Below, in pieces: positions 17,860-24,545 of a stretch of 64,000 nucleotides of DNA. The stretch's first letter is position 1. The number at the start of each line of letters is the position of its first letter. The DNA comes from Acinetobacter piscicola. GTDB taxonomy: Bacteria > Pseudomonadota > Gammaproteobacteria > Pseudomonadales > Moraxellaceae. The position numbers and the translations under genes were made by a program. Under the pieces are notes generated by a model. The model was not told the origin of the DNA. It saw only the letters and a list, made by a program, of their open reading frames with translations, and searched no databases. The DNA is taken from NCBI RefSeq assembly GCF_015218165.1, contig NZ_CP048659.1:2294001-2358000 (forward strand), read 5' to 3'.

Positions 17860-18315
17860 TTAATGCACTCCTTGTAGTTGGGGAGCTTCACAAATCACTG
17901 CTAAATGATTGGTGTGAAGCTTGAAAGGGTTAGCAGACAGGACTACAAGGTTTCCTGCACATCCGAAGATGTCCCTCCCAAGCTCCACATAAATATGCGG
18001 ACGCATAGAGATATAACGCACAAAAAAGCCACTATGGAAAGTGGGCTGTACGCCTCGTAGTTTGTAGCCTGCTAAAGCTAACTTTGAGATTTTGCTCAAA
18101 GCCCGACAAATATAACTACGAAAGTTTCGTAGTGCAACAAGAAAAACAACAATAAAGTATTTTAGTGGTGCATCCAGTTTTGGATATACTCCCATAGGAT
18201 TTAAAATACTGTCAGAATAAATGTGAGCAAATTTGCTCATATCTAAATAGATGCACTCAGATTTGAGCGTATCTAAGACTTGAGTTTTGGATTTAAAATC
18301 TATTATTGGATTCAT
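17860..18315 (-). CDS. Hypothetical protein, 151 residues
   Basis: The protein has a hydrophobic segment (YFIVVFLVALRNF) near residue 55, then a basic stretch and FGCAGNLVVLSANPF near 117-131. Its position just before the replication gene is where P4-like elements often carry Ash or Icd-like proteins, but I see no firm motif for either. It is 2 nt from the next gene and 8 nt from the previous one, so it belongs to the operon. Confidence 0.5.
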   Translation of the reverse strand: MNPIIDFKSKTQVLDTLKSECIYLDMSKFAHIYSDSILNPMGVYPKLDAPLKYFIVVFLVALRNFRSYICRALSKISKLALAGYKLRGVQPTFHSGFFVRYISMRPHIYVELGRDIFGCAGNLVVLSANPFKLHTNHLAVICEAPQLQGVH

Positions 18316-18323
18316 ACTTTCAC

Positions 18324-18692
18324 CTACTGCACACGGTTAATATGAATGTCTGAATTAATCAAAATGCCGTCATTGGATAGCCCGATCTGTTGACGGTTGT
18401 CCATCATTTTTAATAACTGCTGTTCAGCTTCTTCAAAACTGATTCCAAAATGCTTGGCAATATCCTCTAGGCTATACATTGGTTCACCCTCATCGGTATA
18501 TCCGCTTACTGGTGGCAGTAGGTTTAATTCTTTGGCTTTGGCATTCATTTCCGCTTTGATGTGTTCAGGCGTGTAATGCAAGGTCATCATAAAAGCCTGC
18601 TCAGTAATGGGATGATCTTCGCCGTACTGTTCAATCATGGCTTTATAGTGGTCAAAGGCTTTAAAAAACTCAGGGTCTACATGCTTAGTCAT
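18324..18692 (-). CDS. Hypothetical protein with possible HTH
   Basis: 122 residues from the ATG at 18692 (GAGG 9 nt upstream). The segment YSLEDIAKHFGISFEEAEQQLLKMM reads like a helix-turn-helix. The start overlaps the upstream BRO-N gene by 8 nt. Probably a regulatory DNA-binding protein of the element. Confidence 0.6.
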   Translation of the reverse strand: MTKHVDPEFFKAFDHYKAMIEQYGEDHPITEQAFMMTLHYTPEHIKAEMNAKAKELNLLPPVSGYTDEGEPMYSLEDIAKHFGISFEEAEQQLLKMMDNRQQIGLSNDGILINSDIHINRVQ

Positions 18693-19191
18693 TGTGTATA
18701 CCCTCAAAAGTTAGCTGTAAATTGTTTTTGCATGTTTCAATTCTTAGGTTTAAATCTTGCATTGAATAACGATGATTCACCAATCCAGTGCCATGAAATG
18801 ACCCTTTAGCCTTTTGGGTCTTTGCCTGCATACATAAGCGGTTTAATTCTTCATAAGCGGTCTGTCTTGCTGAGTAACCGCCAGTCTTGCGAATGGTTGG
18901 CAATACTTCTGCAAATACCCAGTTTTGGAAATTTAATGCTTCCTTTTTGGTAGATCGGAAAACTATGCGATAAAGATTTTCCTCACTGATAAAAGTCAAC
19001 TTTTGATTACCGCCATTTGTAAGGGTATACATTTCATGTACCCCCTTTGGATTTAACTTAAAACGGCTTGCTGTTGCGTTCTTAATCTCTAAGGCTTGAC
19101 CAACATCAGGCAGACAAAATAAAGGCTGTCCATTTTCATCAAAGGCAACTCGAACGCCGTGTTCATTAAAATTAAAAATAGATGGGTTCAT
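18685..19191 (-). CDS. BRO-N domain antirepressor-like protein
   Basis: 168 residues. Residues 5-105 are a BRO N-terminal domain: VRVAFDENGQPLFCLPDVGQAL, then KLTFISEENLYRIVFRSTKKEA and FQNWVFAEVLPTIRKTGGY, the family's signature end. BRO-N proteins of phages and satellites bind DNA or act as antirepressors. The C-terminal 60 residues are specific to this protein. It overlaps both neighbouring genes by a few bases. Confidence 0.85.
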   Translation of the reverse strand: MNPSIFNFNEHGVRVAFDENGQPLFCLPDVGQALEIKNATASRFKLNPKGVHEMYTLTNGGNQKLTFISEENLYRIVFRSTKKEALNFQNWVFAEVLPTIRKTGGYSARQTAYEELNRLCMQAKTQKAKGSFHGTGLVNHRYSMQDLNLRIETCKNNLQLTFEGIHND

Positions 19192-19403
19192 GCTTGCACC
19201 TCATTTAATTCATATCGAGCGTGTGTACCTTTGTTGTTTAAGTTCGGCTCTTGGTGGGTCACAATGTCATGACCTAAACGGCGTAAACGCTGAATAACAG
19301 CACTCAGGCGATAACAATCAAAGTGATGAATTGCCTCTGCTTGGCTCAAGGTTTTACCTTGTTTGAGGTGGGCTAAAACTTGGGTTTGATGGTTTGTACT
19401 CAT
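19188..19403 (-). CDS. Small winged-helix DNA-binding protein
   Basis: 71 residues. QTQVLAHLKQGKTLSQAEAIHHFDCYRLSAVIQRLRRLGHDI is a compact winged-helix pattern followed by a HARYEL wing, common in satellite and prophage regulators. Start and stop overlap both neighbouring genes by 4 nt. Confidence 0.75.
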   Translation of the reverse strand: MSTNHQTQVLAHLKQGKTLSQAEAIHHFDCYRLSAVIQRLRRLGHDIVTHQEPNLNNKGTHARYELNEVQA

Positions 19404-19786
19404 GTTGCTGTACTCCCTATTTTTATTGCATCCAAAAGGGTAGAAAGGTGGTGCATTGCCTGCTGCTCTGTATCAAGCATTTGAATCACTTGCTTAGGTG
19501 ATATATGCGTAGTTTTAAGGCGAGTTGGTCGGATATATTCAGCTAAGGCATCAATGCGTTTTTTAACAAGCTCGGTATATTCCATAGCCTCTGTAAAACA
19601 TGATTTAAGGTTACGCTCATAGAACGTATCGAGTACGCCGTATAGATCGTCCAGTGATGCAGATACCGTTTTTAATTGATCATGATTAATTGCTGTAACT
19701 AAATCACGGTTATAAACGTCCTTTTGGATGACATTTAATTGACGACTGGCAGTTAAACCAATGGCTTTGATTTGATTTTTAGTCAT
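19400..19786 (-). CDS. Hypothetical helical protein
   Basis: 128 residues, predicted helical and probably coiled-coil, no known motif. It overlaps the downstream HTH gene by 4 nt and starts 3 nt after the AlpA-like gene, so it belongs to the same operon. Confidence 0.6.
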   Translation of the reverse strand: MTKNQIKAIGLTASRQLNVIQKDVYNRDLVTAINHDQLKTVSASLDDLYGVLDTFYERNLKSCFTEAMEYTELVKKRIDALAEYIRPTRLKTTHISPKQVIQMLDTEQQAMHHLSTLLDAIKIGSTAT

Positions 19787-19789
19787 GGA

Positions 19790-19999
19790 TTAAGCCTCCA
19801 TTACAGCAAGGCTTTTCATTTGATTGTTATGCCATTCGATTAATTGGGCATAGTCAAAATAGACAGGTGCTTGGCGTGTTGTACCTGCCTTGTATGGTTT
19901 CGGGAATGTTGGGTCATTCAACGTGAGTTCACGCAAAGTATTACGCTTAATACTTAATAACTCGCATGTTTGATTGAATGTAACTCGGATAGGTTGCAT
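19790..19999 (-). CDS. AlpA-like excisionase/transcription activator
   Basis: 69 residues. RVTFNQTCELLSIKRNTLRELTLNDPTFPKPYKAG is an AlpA-type helix-turn-helix with the typical DPTFPKP turn, followed by YFDYAQLIEWHN. AlpA proteins activate satellite integrase transcription or aid excision. I use the second ATG, as GGAG lies 8 nt before it but only 2 nt before the first. First gene of the leftward operon; palindromic operators lie upstream. Confidence 0.8.
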   Translation of the reverse strand: MQPIRVTFNQTCELLSIKRNTLRELTLNDPTFPKPYKAGTTRQAPVYFDYAQLIEWHNNQMKSLAVMEA

Positions 20000-20043
20000 G
20001 TGCATAGCTCCACATAGTTGTATAACGTGGAGCTAGTATGTTT

Positions 20044-20089
20044 GTGATTTTAATCACTTTGTTCTAAATAGATTCTATTTAGAAGTCAA
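20044..20089 (-). promoter_or_regulatory. alpA-like operon promoter with nested operator palindromes
   Basis: Half-sites TTCTAAATAG and CTATTTAGAA with an ATT centre form a perfect 23-bp palindrome at 20062-20084. It lies between a TTGACT -35 (minus strand, 20084-20089) and a weak TAGAAC -10 (20061-20066). A second palindrome, GTGATT/AATCAC at 20044-20057, lies just downstream. A repressor on the 23-bp site would block the promoter. Confidence 0.65.
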
Positions 20090-20110
20090 TTAATTCTAGA
20101 TAGGGAATTT

Positions 20111-20128
20111 AGAATCTAATTAGATTCT
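20111..20128. repeat. 18-bp perfect palindrome related to the operators
   Basis: AGAATCTAATTAGATTCT spans the stop codon of the gene at 20116-21075. It shares the AGATTCT core with the operator at 20062-20084, so the same regulator may bind both. No T tract follows, so it is not a typical terminator. Confidence 0.5.
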
Positions 20129-21075
20129 TTCGATTCAAATGCACTTTTAAATAATCTCCCACAAGTATCTTTATTAGGTAGTGGTAATTTATTATTCTTG
20201 GCAAATACATCCAATCTCTCATAAGCAGTCATGTGATTAGATAAATCCAAGCCAGCCTTTTCAGCTAAGGCTAATACTATTTTATTTATTGAATTTTCAC
20301 GCTTAGGATGCAACCTAGAATCATGTTCTAAGTTATTTGTTCCGTTTAGATGTTTGCGGGGATGTTTGATTGTTGGCTCTCTACACTTGCCATCAAGCAA
20401 TAACTGTAAATCTTCACCTAATATAAGACAATTATCCCTATGTATCTCTCTTTCAGATTGGAGGGTACTTATATCCTGACTACTTAAAGAAAAATCATCA
20501 TTAAACCAAAAGGCTACTTTCCAATCATCATCTTCTTCATGTTCAGGAAATGAAAGATATTTTTCACGCATAGTGGCATTATGAATTGCATTATGCTTGT
20601 TTGAATAAAAAACAATATCATAAGCTTCTAAGGTTGATAACTCATCAAAGAATTGACAGCAATTAAAATCTTTTTCTAGCTCGCCACTTACTGCAAACTC
20701 AAGTGCATCAATAGAATAAACATTATCAAAATAAGTTTCATTAAGCTTAATGAGTGAATTAAAATAAATATCTTTCACTGAGCCACTATTTAAAATTAGA
20801 ATCGACCCAGCCTCTTCAAGACTTCTAGCTACTGCGTCAACAGCCTTGAGATAATTTAATTTATTTAAATCATTAAAATCGTCAAAACTATCAAAGATTA
20901 AAACACCACTGCTACCATCTGAAAAACTAGGGTCTGCAAAAATTCCTAAACGTATGTTGCCTTTAATGCCTAAATGAAAAAAATAATCTTCGTTTACTTC
21001 CGTACAATCTAATCTCTCATTCAAAACCGCAGATGCTTCTTTTAATGTATAAAATATTTTTAGTGGTAAATTCAT
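20116..21075 (-). CDS. Hypothetical protein, 319 residues
   Basis: Starts at the ATG at 21075 with a strong GGGAGG site. The acidic N-terminal 230 residues have repeated alpha/beta patches (GVLIFDSFDDFND, ILILNSGSVKDIYF). The C-terminal 70 residues, with KRENSINKIVLALAEKAGLDLSN and NKDTCGRLFKSA, look like a separate small helical DNA-associated unit seen at the end of other mobile-element proteins. No family assigned. It stands between the integrase and the AlpA operon, behind a structured leader RNA. Confidence 0.6.
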   Translation of the reverse strand: MNLPLKIFYTLKEASAVLNERLDCTEVNEDYFFHLGIKGNIRLGIFADPSFSDGSSGVLIFDSFDDFNDLNKLNYLKAVDAVARSLEEAGSILILNSGSVKDIYFNSLIKLNETYFDNVYSIDALEFAVSGELEKDFNCCQFFDELSTLEAYDIVFYSNKHNAIHNATMREKYLSFPEHEEDDDWKVAFWFNDDFSLSSQDISTLQSEREIHRDNCLILGEDLQLLLDGKCREPTIKHPRKHLNGTNNLEHDSRLHPKRENSINKIVLALAEKAGLDLSNHMTAYERLDVFAKNNKLPLPNKDTCGRLFKSAFESKESN

Positions 21076-21106
21076 CTTTTGCCTCCCAAGCATCCCAATA
21101 AAATAA

Positions 21107-21157
21107 CTAAGTCAATCGGATGGGTGTCCGACTTTCGCCCCGTCAGGCTAGACTTAG
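21107..21157 (-). ncRNA. Structured leader RNA, possible P4 CI-like regulator
   Basis: On the minus strand CTAAGTC and GACTTAG form a 7-bp outer stem (21107-21113 with 21151-21157), enclosing a TCGGA/TCCGA hairpin whose loop holds CACCCA. The loop-side CATCC can pair with GGATG in the leader just before the gene at 21075. P4 satellites keep lysogeny with a small structured antisense RNA at this place. Family identity is not established from sequence. Confidence 0.4.
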
Positions 21158-21219
21158 CAAACTGAATATAAACGATAAAAAGTTAAATAAGAATATATAA
21201 GGCTATTTAGTACGACATA

Positions 21220-22425
21220 TTACGGCGTATTCGTCATACGATCTATTTCATCTGCCCACCACTGCATCATTCCTATACGCTCCTCAAAATGTGCGCCTTT
21301 GTCATATACCCCTTTCACGCCTTTTTTCAGGTGTGCCAAACACGCTTCTACAACCTGCTCTTTATCACTGAATTTATTATTTAACTGTGTACTGGCGATA
21401 TGTCTAAAACCATGTGGGTTTTGTCGCCCTTGATAACCTAGACGGTTTAAAGCCTGATTGAATGTATTATCTGACACTGGCTCGGTTAGACTACCCCTCC
21501 CTGCAAACAATAGATTTGATTCAGTTCGATACGTTTCTAATTCTTTTAACAGCTTAATTGCTTGTTTAGGTAAAGGTACTGCATGAGCAATATCCTTTTT
21601 CATAATTTCGGCTGGCTTAATCCATACAGCTTGATCAAAATCAAATTGTTCCCAAGTGGCATACCTTAGCTCTACAGGACGAGGGAATAACAAGGCAAAT
21701 AGTTCCAAACCGATTGCCATATCTCTTTTAGGGTATCTTCTAATCGCATGGATCAAAGATGGAAATTCGTTCATTTCAACAAATTTCATATTACCGCCGT
21801 TATTCTTGTCTAAATGCCTAGTGATACCCTCTAGTGGATTAAAGACAATTTTCTCTTGGAACTTAGCCCAATCATAAGCATTACGGACATACGAGGTTAA
21901 TTTCTCAACTTGGGTATATATTCCTAAATCACGTTGCAAGCCCTGAAAAAAATCAAACCATTCTTTTGGTGATATGGCTGTAAAATCCCTTTCTCCAAAC
22001 GCTGGTATGATGTGGCGTTTGATCGACTTCACTGCCTTATCATAAGTGTCAGTCCCCCAATTGGATTTTTTAGTATCTAACCAGTCAAACATTAAAACTT
22101 TGAAACGTAGATTTTCATTTTCTATATTTTGTTGTTTAACCATATTTTTGGTCGTTAATGATTCGCCGTTAGAAATCTTTTCGGAGAACTCAGCAGCTTT
22201 CTTTCTCGCTAAAGCTCCTTTTATAGTTGGATAAGTACCAAGCCCAAGCCATGACCATTTACCGTTGTCTTTTTTATAGCGAAATAGCCAAGCCTTTTTG
22301 CCATTGGGTTGTACACGAAAATATAAGCCATTGCCGTCAAGCTCCCGATATTCTTTGTCTTCGGGTTCTAAACTATCTAGAACTGTATCGGATAAAGGTC
22401 TTTTCTTAATATCTTGTCTTTTCAC
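21220..22425 (-). CDS. int: P4-type tyrosine integrase
   Basis: 401 residues from a GTG at 22425 (AAGG 6 nt upstream); another in-frame GTG at 22443 is possible. The N-terminal DUF4102-like arm-binding domain (LDGNGLYFRVQPNGKKAWLF) is followed by a core-binding domain and the catalytic domain, with Arg249 (FPRPVEL), His338-Arg341 (HGFRH), His365 (LAHLKKG) and nucleophile Tyr374 (GVYDKG). It recombines at the 3' end of tRNA-Val, whose remnant lies 180 bp away. Intact catalytic set. Confidence 0.93.
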   Translation of the reverse strand: MKRQDIKKRPLSDTVLDSLEPEDKEYRELDGNGLYFRVQPNGKKAWLFRYKKDNGKWSWLGLGTYPTIKGALARKKAAEFSEKISNGESLTTKNMVKQQNIENENLRFKVLMFDWLDTKKSNWGTDTYDKAVKSIKRHIIPAFGERDFTAISPKEWFDFFQGLQRDLGIYTQVEKLTSYVRNAYDWAKFQEKIVFNPLEGITRHLDKNNGGNMKFVEMNEFPSLIHAIRRYPKRDMAIGLELFALLFPRPVELRYATWEQFDFDQAVWIKPAEIMKKDIAHAVPLPKQAIKLLKELETYRTESNLLFAGRGSLTEPVSDNTFNQALNRLGYQGRQNPHGFRHIASTQLNNKFSDKEQVVEACLAHLKKGVKGVYDKGAHFEERIGMMQWWADEIDRMTNTP

Positions 22426-22462
22426 ACTCACAACCTTGTACACTGAGTTAAGGTAGTCTTTC

Positions 22463-22481
22463 AGTGTACACCACTGTGTAC
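22463..22481. promoter_or_regulatory. Terminal double-palindrome motif, right copy
   Basis: AGTGTACACCACTGTGTAC, one mismatch from the left-end copy at 12759-12777. A third partial TGTACACTG lies at the integrase start. Likely integrase arm or regulator sites controlling integration and int transcription. Confidence 0.55.
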
Positions 22482-22526
22482 ACGGATTCTATTGCTATAT
22501 GAGTTTAAGATAGGTTATAAGAGGAC

Positions 22527-22562
22527 ATAAAAAAGCCCTGAACCGTTATAATTCAAGGCTTT
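22527..22562 (-). terminator. Hairpin terminator between tRNA remnant and integrase
   Basis: AAAGCCcTGAA/TTCAaGGCTTT stem with a 9-nt loop; on the minus strand it is followed by a T6 run. It would stop transcripts coming from the tRNA side before they reach int. Confidence 0.65.
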
Positions 22563-22606
22563 AATATACATATAAGACTATATAAGTTTATACGATTTTA
22601 GGAATT

Positions 22607-22656
22607 TGGTAGGTTTAACCAGATTCGAACTGGTGACCTCTACGATGTCAACGTAG
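22607..22656 (-). pseudogene. 3' remnant of tRNA-Val(GAC), shared attachment site
   Basis: On the minus strand the sequence holds a complete anticodon arm CTACG-TTGACAT-CGTAG (anticodon GAC), variable loop, T arm ACCAG-TTCGAAT-CTGGT, acceptor 3' strand TAAACCT, discriminator A and CCA. The 5' third (acceptor 5' strand and D arm) is missing: upstream sequence is unrelated prophage DNA. This is the att copy left at the prophage's left end; the functional gene should lie beyond the right prophage end. Confidence 0.85.
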
Positions 22657-22689
22657 TATCTTTCAAGTAAAAACAATGACTTAATTTAA

Positions 22690-22727
22690 TTTGACGTAAT
22701 TTTGACGTAAACACAGAGTTATCCACA
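22690..22727. promoter_or_regulatory. Prophage left-end repeats and DnaA box
   Basis: Two direct copies of TTTGACGTAA (22690-22699, 22701-22710) lie 34 bp inside the left att site, as integrase arm sites would. A perfect DnaA-box sequence TTATCCACA follows at 22719-22727. Neither role is proven. Confidence 0.4.
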
Positions 22728-22802
22728 AGCCTTTTGATTCTTGTGTAAGATCATTTTACCATTTATTTTATAAAGTCAAAGAGAAAAATTGCGAAACAAA
22801 AA

Positions 22803-22949
22803 ATGGAAACATGGCTTTACCACTACCTAAAATTCAACCTTAAATTTGCTAAACCGTTTTTTAAATATCACGGCTATGGCGTGATGAATCCAATGTTTGT
22901 ATTTCATGCTGATATTGATAAGTATGCTGTGACGAAAGTAAGGAGTTAA
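22803..22949 (+). CDS. Possible small ORF, 48 residues
   Basis: ATG at 22803 opens a frame METWLYHYLKFNLK... ending KVRS. It is basic and aromatic-rich, with no strong ribosome site and no known relative. Its position near the att site before a cargo cassette makes a small phage protein possible. Confidence 0.3.
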   Translation: METWLYHYLKFNLKFAKPFFKYHGYGVMNPMFVFHADIDKYAVTKVRS

Positions 22950-22977
22950 CCGTTTGTCGGTAAATTAAAAATAATGC

Positions 22978-23006
22978 TTGCCTTGTGACTAGTCACAATA
23001 TATTAT
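22978..23006 (+). promoter_or_regulatory. Promoter with palindromic operator for the 23-kb cassette
   Basis: TTGCCT (22978-22983), a 17-nt spacer and TATTAT (23001-23006). The perfect 16-bp palindrome TTGTGACTAGTCACAA (22983-22998) fills the spacer, so a bound dimer would block RNA polymerase. The gene starts 27 nt after the -10. Confidence 0.7.
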
Positions 23007-23032
23007 TAAGACATACCAAGGGAGCGCAACAT

Positions 23033-23455
23033 ATGAAACTATTTCACACAAGCCCAAGAGAAATTACAAAAATTGACCGCTTTGGAACTTTTGATGATTG
23101 TTTATTCTTCTCAGTAGAGCCTTATTCAATGTCAGCAGGCGAAGTAATCACTTATTCAATTGATGCTGAAAACATGAGCTTTGTTAATGCCAGCGACTTG
23201 GCTGATGATGAAATCGTTGCAGAGATTTCGGAACGTTTCGATATTGACTTAGATGATGCTGAAAGTCTTTTGGATGGTTCTGATAGTGTTTGGAATCATG
23301 ATTTTGCTGATGCTGAGAATGATTGGTATATTCAAGCAAAACGTGGCGAATGTGCTAAAAAAATGGGCTTTGATGGTTGTTTAGATGAAGATGAGCAAGG
23401 TGGTGTTTATATCATTCCTATGCTTGGGCGTGAATCAATTTTAGTTAAGGAATAG
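23033..23455 (+). CDS. Unknown acidic protein, possible toxin of a two-gene cassette
   Basis: 140 residues from the ATG at 23033 (GGGAG 9 nt upstream). Very acidic. It opens MKLFHTSPREITKIDRFG, has CLFFSVEPYSM near residue 30 and ends around KKMGFDGCLDEDEQGGVYIIP. A HTS start, an FFS segment and a late GFDG with acidic residues loosely recall ADP-ribosyltransferase-fold proteins of phages, but I cannot show catalytic residues. It is the first gene of a bicistron, transcribed opposite to the late genes and from its own operator-controlled promoter. Confidence 0.7.
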   Translation: MKLFHTSPREITKIDRFGTFDDCLFFSVEPYSMSAGEVITYSIDAENMSFVNASDLADDEIVAEISERFDIDLDDAESLLDGSDSVWNHDFADAENDWYIQAKRGECAKKMGFDGCLDEDEQGGVYIIPMLGRESILVKE

Positions 23456-23459
23456 TGAA

Positions 23460-23642
23460 ATGGCTCAAACAGCAGCAGAGCGTAAAGCAAAGGAACGTGA
23501 AGAAAAGAAATCCTTAGGTATGACCCAAAAAGCTATTTGGCTCTTACCTGAAACTATGAAAATAATTGAAGCGTATAAAGACAAGTTTAATGCTACAGAT
23601 GAAGAAGCAATAAATGAGTTGATTAAAAAGACACTTAATTAA
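23460..23642 (+). CDS. Ribbon-helix-helix-like small protein, possible antitoxin
   Basis: 60 residues, 4 nt after the previous gene. A charged N-terminus (ERKAKEREEKK) is followed by a strand KAIWLL, helix PETMKIIEAYKDKF, turn and helix DEEAINELIKKTL, the ribbon-helix-helix layout of Arc/MetJ-type DNA-binding proteins. It is a natural candidate to bind the palindrome at 22983-22998 and repress the cassette. Confidence 0.65.
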   Translation: MAQTAAERKAKEREEKKSLGMTQKAIWLLPETMKIIEAYKDKFNATDEEAINELIKKTLN

Positions 23643-23724
23643 CACACTGCACACAAACAGTCACATGAACTTTTGTATCAATCGAATGAGCTGTGCAACT
23701 TGAGAGTAAGATGCACAGTAAAAA

Positions 23725-23753
23725 TAAAGGCAGTTTCATTAGACTGCCTTTTC
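23725..23753. terminator. Terminator between cassette and lysis genes
   Basis: AAGGCAGT/ACTGCCTT stem with an 8-nt loop, lying between the plus-strand cassette and the minus-strand endolysin; A and T runs let it work for both. Confidence 0.8.
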
Positions 23754-24545
23754 AAATAATTTACGTTCAGCAGCACGCCGATTCACAAGACCTTTCATTA
23801 CTTTGCCGCCCGCCTTGCTCCAAACATCAAATTGAGCAGCTGCACCCTTATAGTCACCTGCATTCAATTTTTTGAGTAATGTAGATTTCTCAAAAGCACC
23901 TGTTCCAATGTTGTAAGCCAATGAAACCAAGGCATCGAATTGATTTTGATTTAAAGCAACAGTTACTTTATTTACAGCAGCTTCAAATTTTTTAAGATCA
24001 GATACCATGTATTTTTTGGCTTGCTCAAGTGTGCACGTATCGCCTTTTTTGACTTTCACGCCATTGATGACAGTTGTGCCATATCCGATGGTCCATACAC
24101 CAACACCGTCGTCATAAGCATTCAAGCGTAGACCTTCAAAAGAACAAATTAGGTCAATGCCTGTGGCGCTTGTGGTTTTACTGGATACGGATTTATTTTT
24201 TTTCAAAGAATCAATCAGCTCGTTTATCTGATTGACTTGATTTTTATTGAGCGATCCACCTGCAATTTGACGAAAAATATTGAATAGATTTTCTAGATTA
24301 GCTCCTGTACTTGGTGTGGCAGTAAATTTTTGGATTTGGTGCAATTCAGGTTGGTAGATTTTCTTACCAATAAATCCTAAAACCACCATCACAACACCCG
24401 TAATAAATGCATGATATTCTTCAGGAATTAACTTAAAATCTATTGCCCACTGCAAAGCTGGTATAACAACAAGCAATAAAAAAGCTCCCAATGCAGGGAG
24501 CTTTACGGAAAGATATTTCCACGCATTTTGATCAATCAATTTCAT
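23739..24545 (-). CDS. Endolysin: lysozyme with N-terminal holin-like membrane part
   Basis: 268 residues. Residues 14-36 and 45-63 form two membrane segments resembling small phage holins (LPALGAFLLLVVIPALQWAI). Residues 125-268 are a T4/RrrD-type muramidase with Glu137, Asp146 and Thr152 in the spacing of the family's catalytic triad, then NIGTGAF and GLVNRRAAER. It cuts the glycan backbone of peptidoglycan. The membrane segments could act as a signal-anchor as in SAR endolysins, or as a true second holin. Overlaps the holin gene by 14 nt. Confidence 0.88.
   Translation of the reverse strand: MKLIDQNAWKYLSVKLPALGAFLLLVVIPALQWAIDFKLIPEEYHAFITGVVMVVLGFIGKKIYQPELHQIQKFTATPSTGANLENLFNIFRQIAGGSLNKNQVNQINELIDSLKKNKSVSSKTTSATGIDLICSFEGLRLNAYDDGVGVWTIGYGTTVINGVKVKKGDTCTLEQAKKYMVSDLKKFEAAVNKVTVALNQNQFDALVSLAYNIGTGAFEKSTLLKKLNAGDYKGAAAQFDVWSKAGGKVMKGLVNRRAAERKLFEKAV

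Larger units (their letters stand above)
12685..22620. mobile_element. P4-like integrative satellite element, 9.9 kb
   Basis: Bounded by identical 15-bp repeats TTGGTAGGTTTAACC (12685-12699 and 22606-22620); the right copy is the 3' end of a tRNA-Val. It contains an integrase next to the tRNA side, an AlpA-like activator, a BRO-N protein, a DUF3987 replication ATPase, SSB, an iteron cluster and structured noncoding tracts. No capsid, tail, terminase or lysis gene is present. The layout is that of P4-type satellites, which replicate on their own but borrow a helper's virion. Helper dependence is inferred, and the prophage next door is an obvious candidate. Confidence 0.8.

Noticed and set aside
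17860..18315. Ash or Icd-like cell-division inhibitor
   Set aside because: Position fits, but no recognisable family motif is seen, so no function is given.
22719..22727. Perfect DnaA box as part of a chromosomal origin
   Set aside because: A single box with no cluster, DUE or dnaA-gyrB context; kept just as a possible phage contact site.
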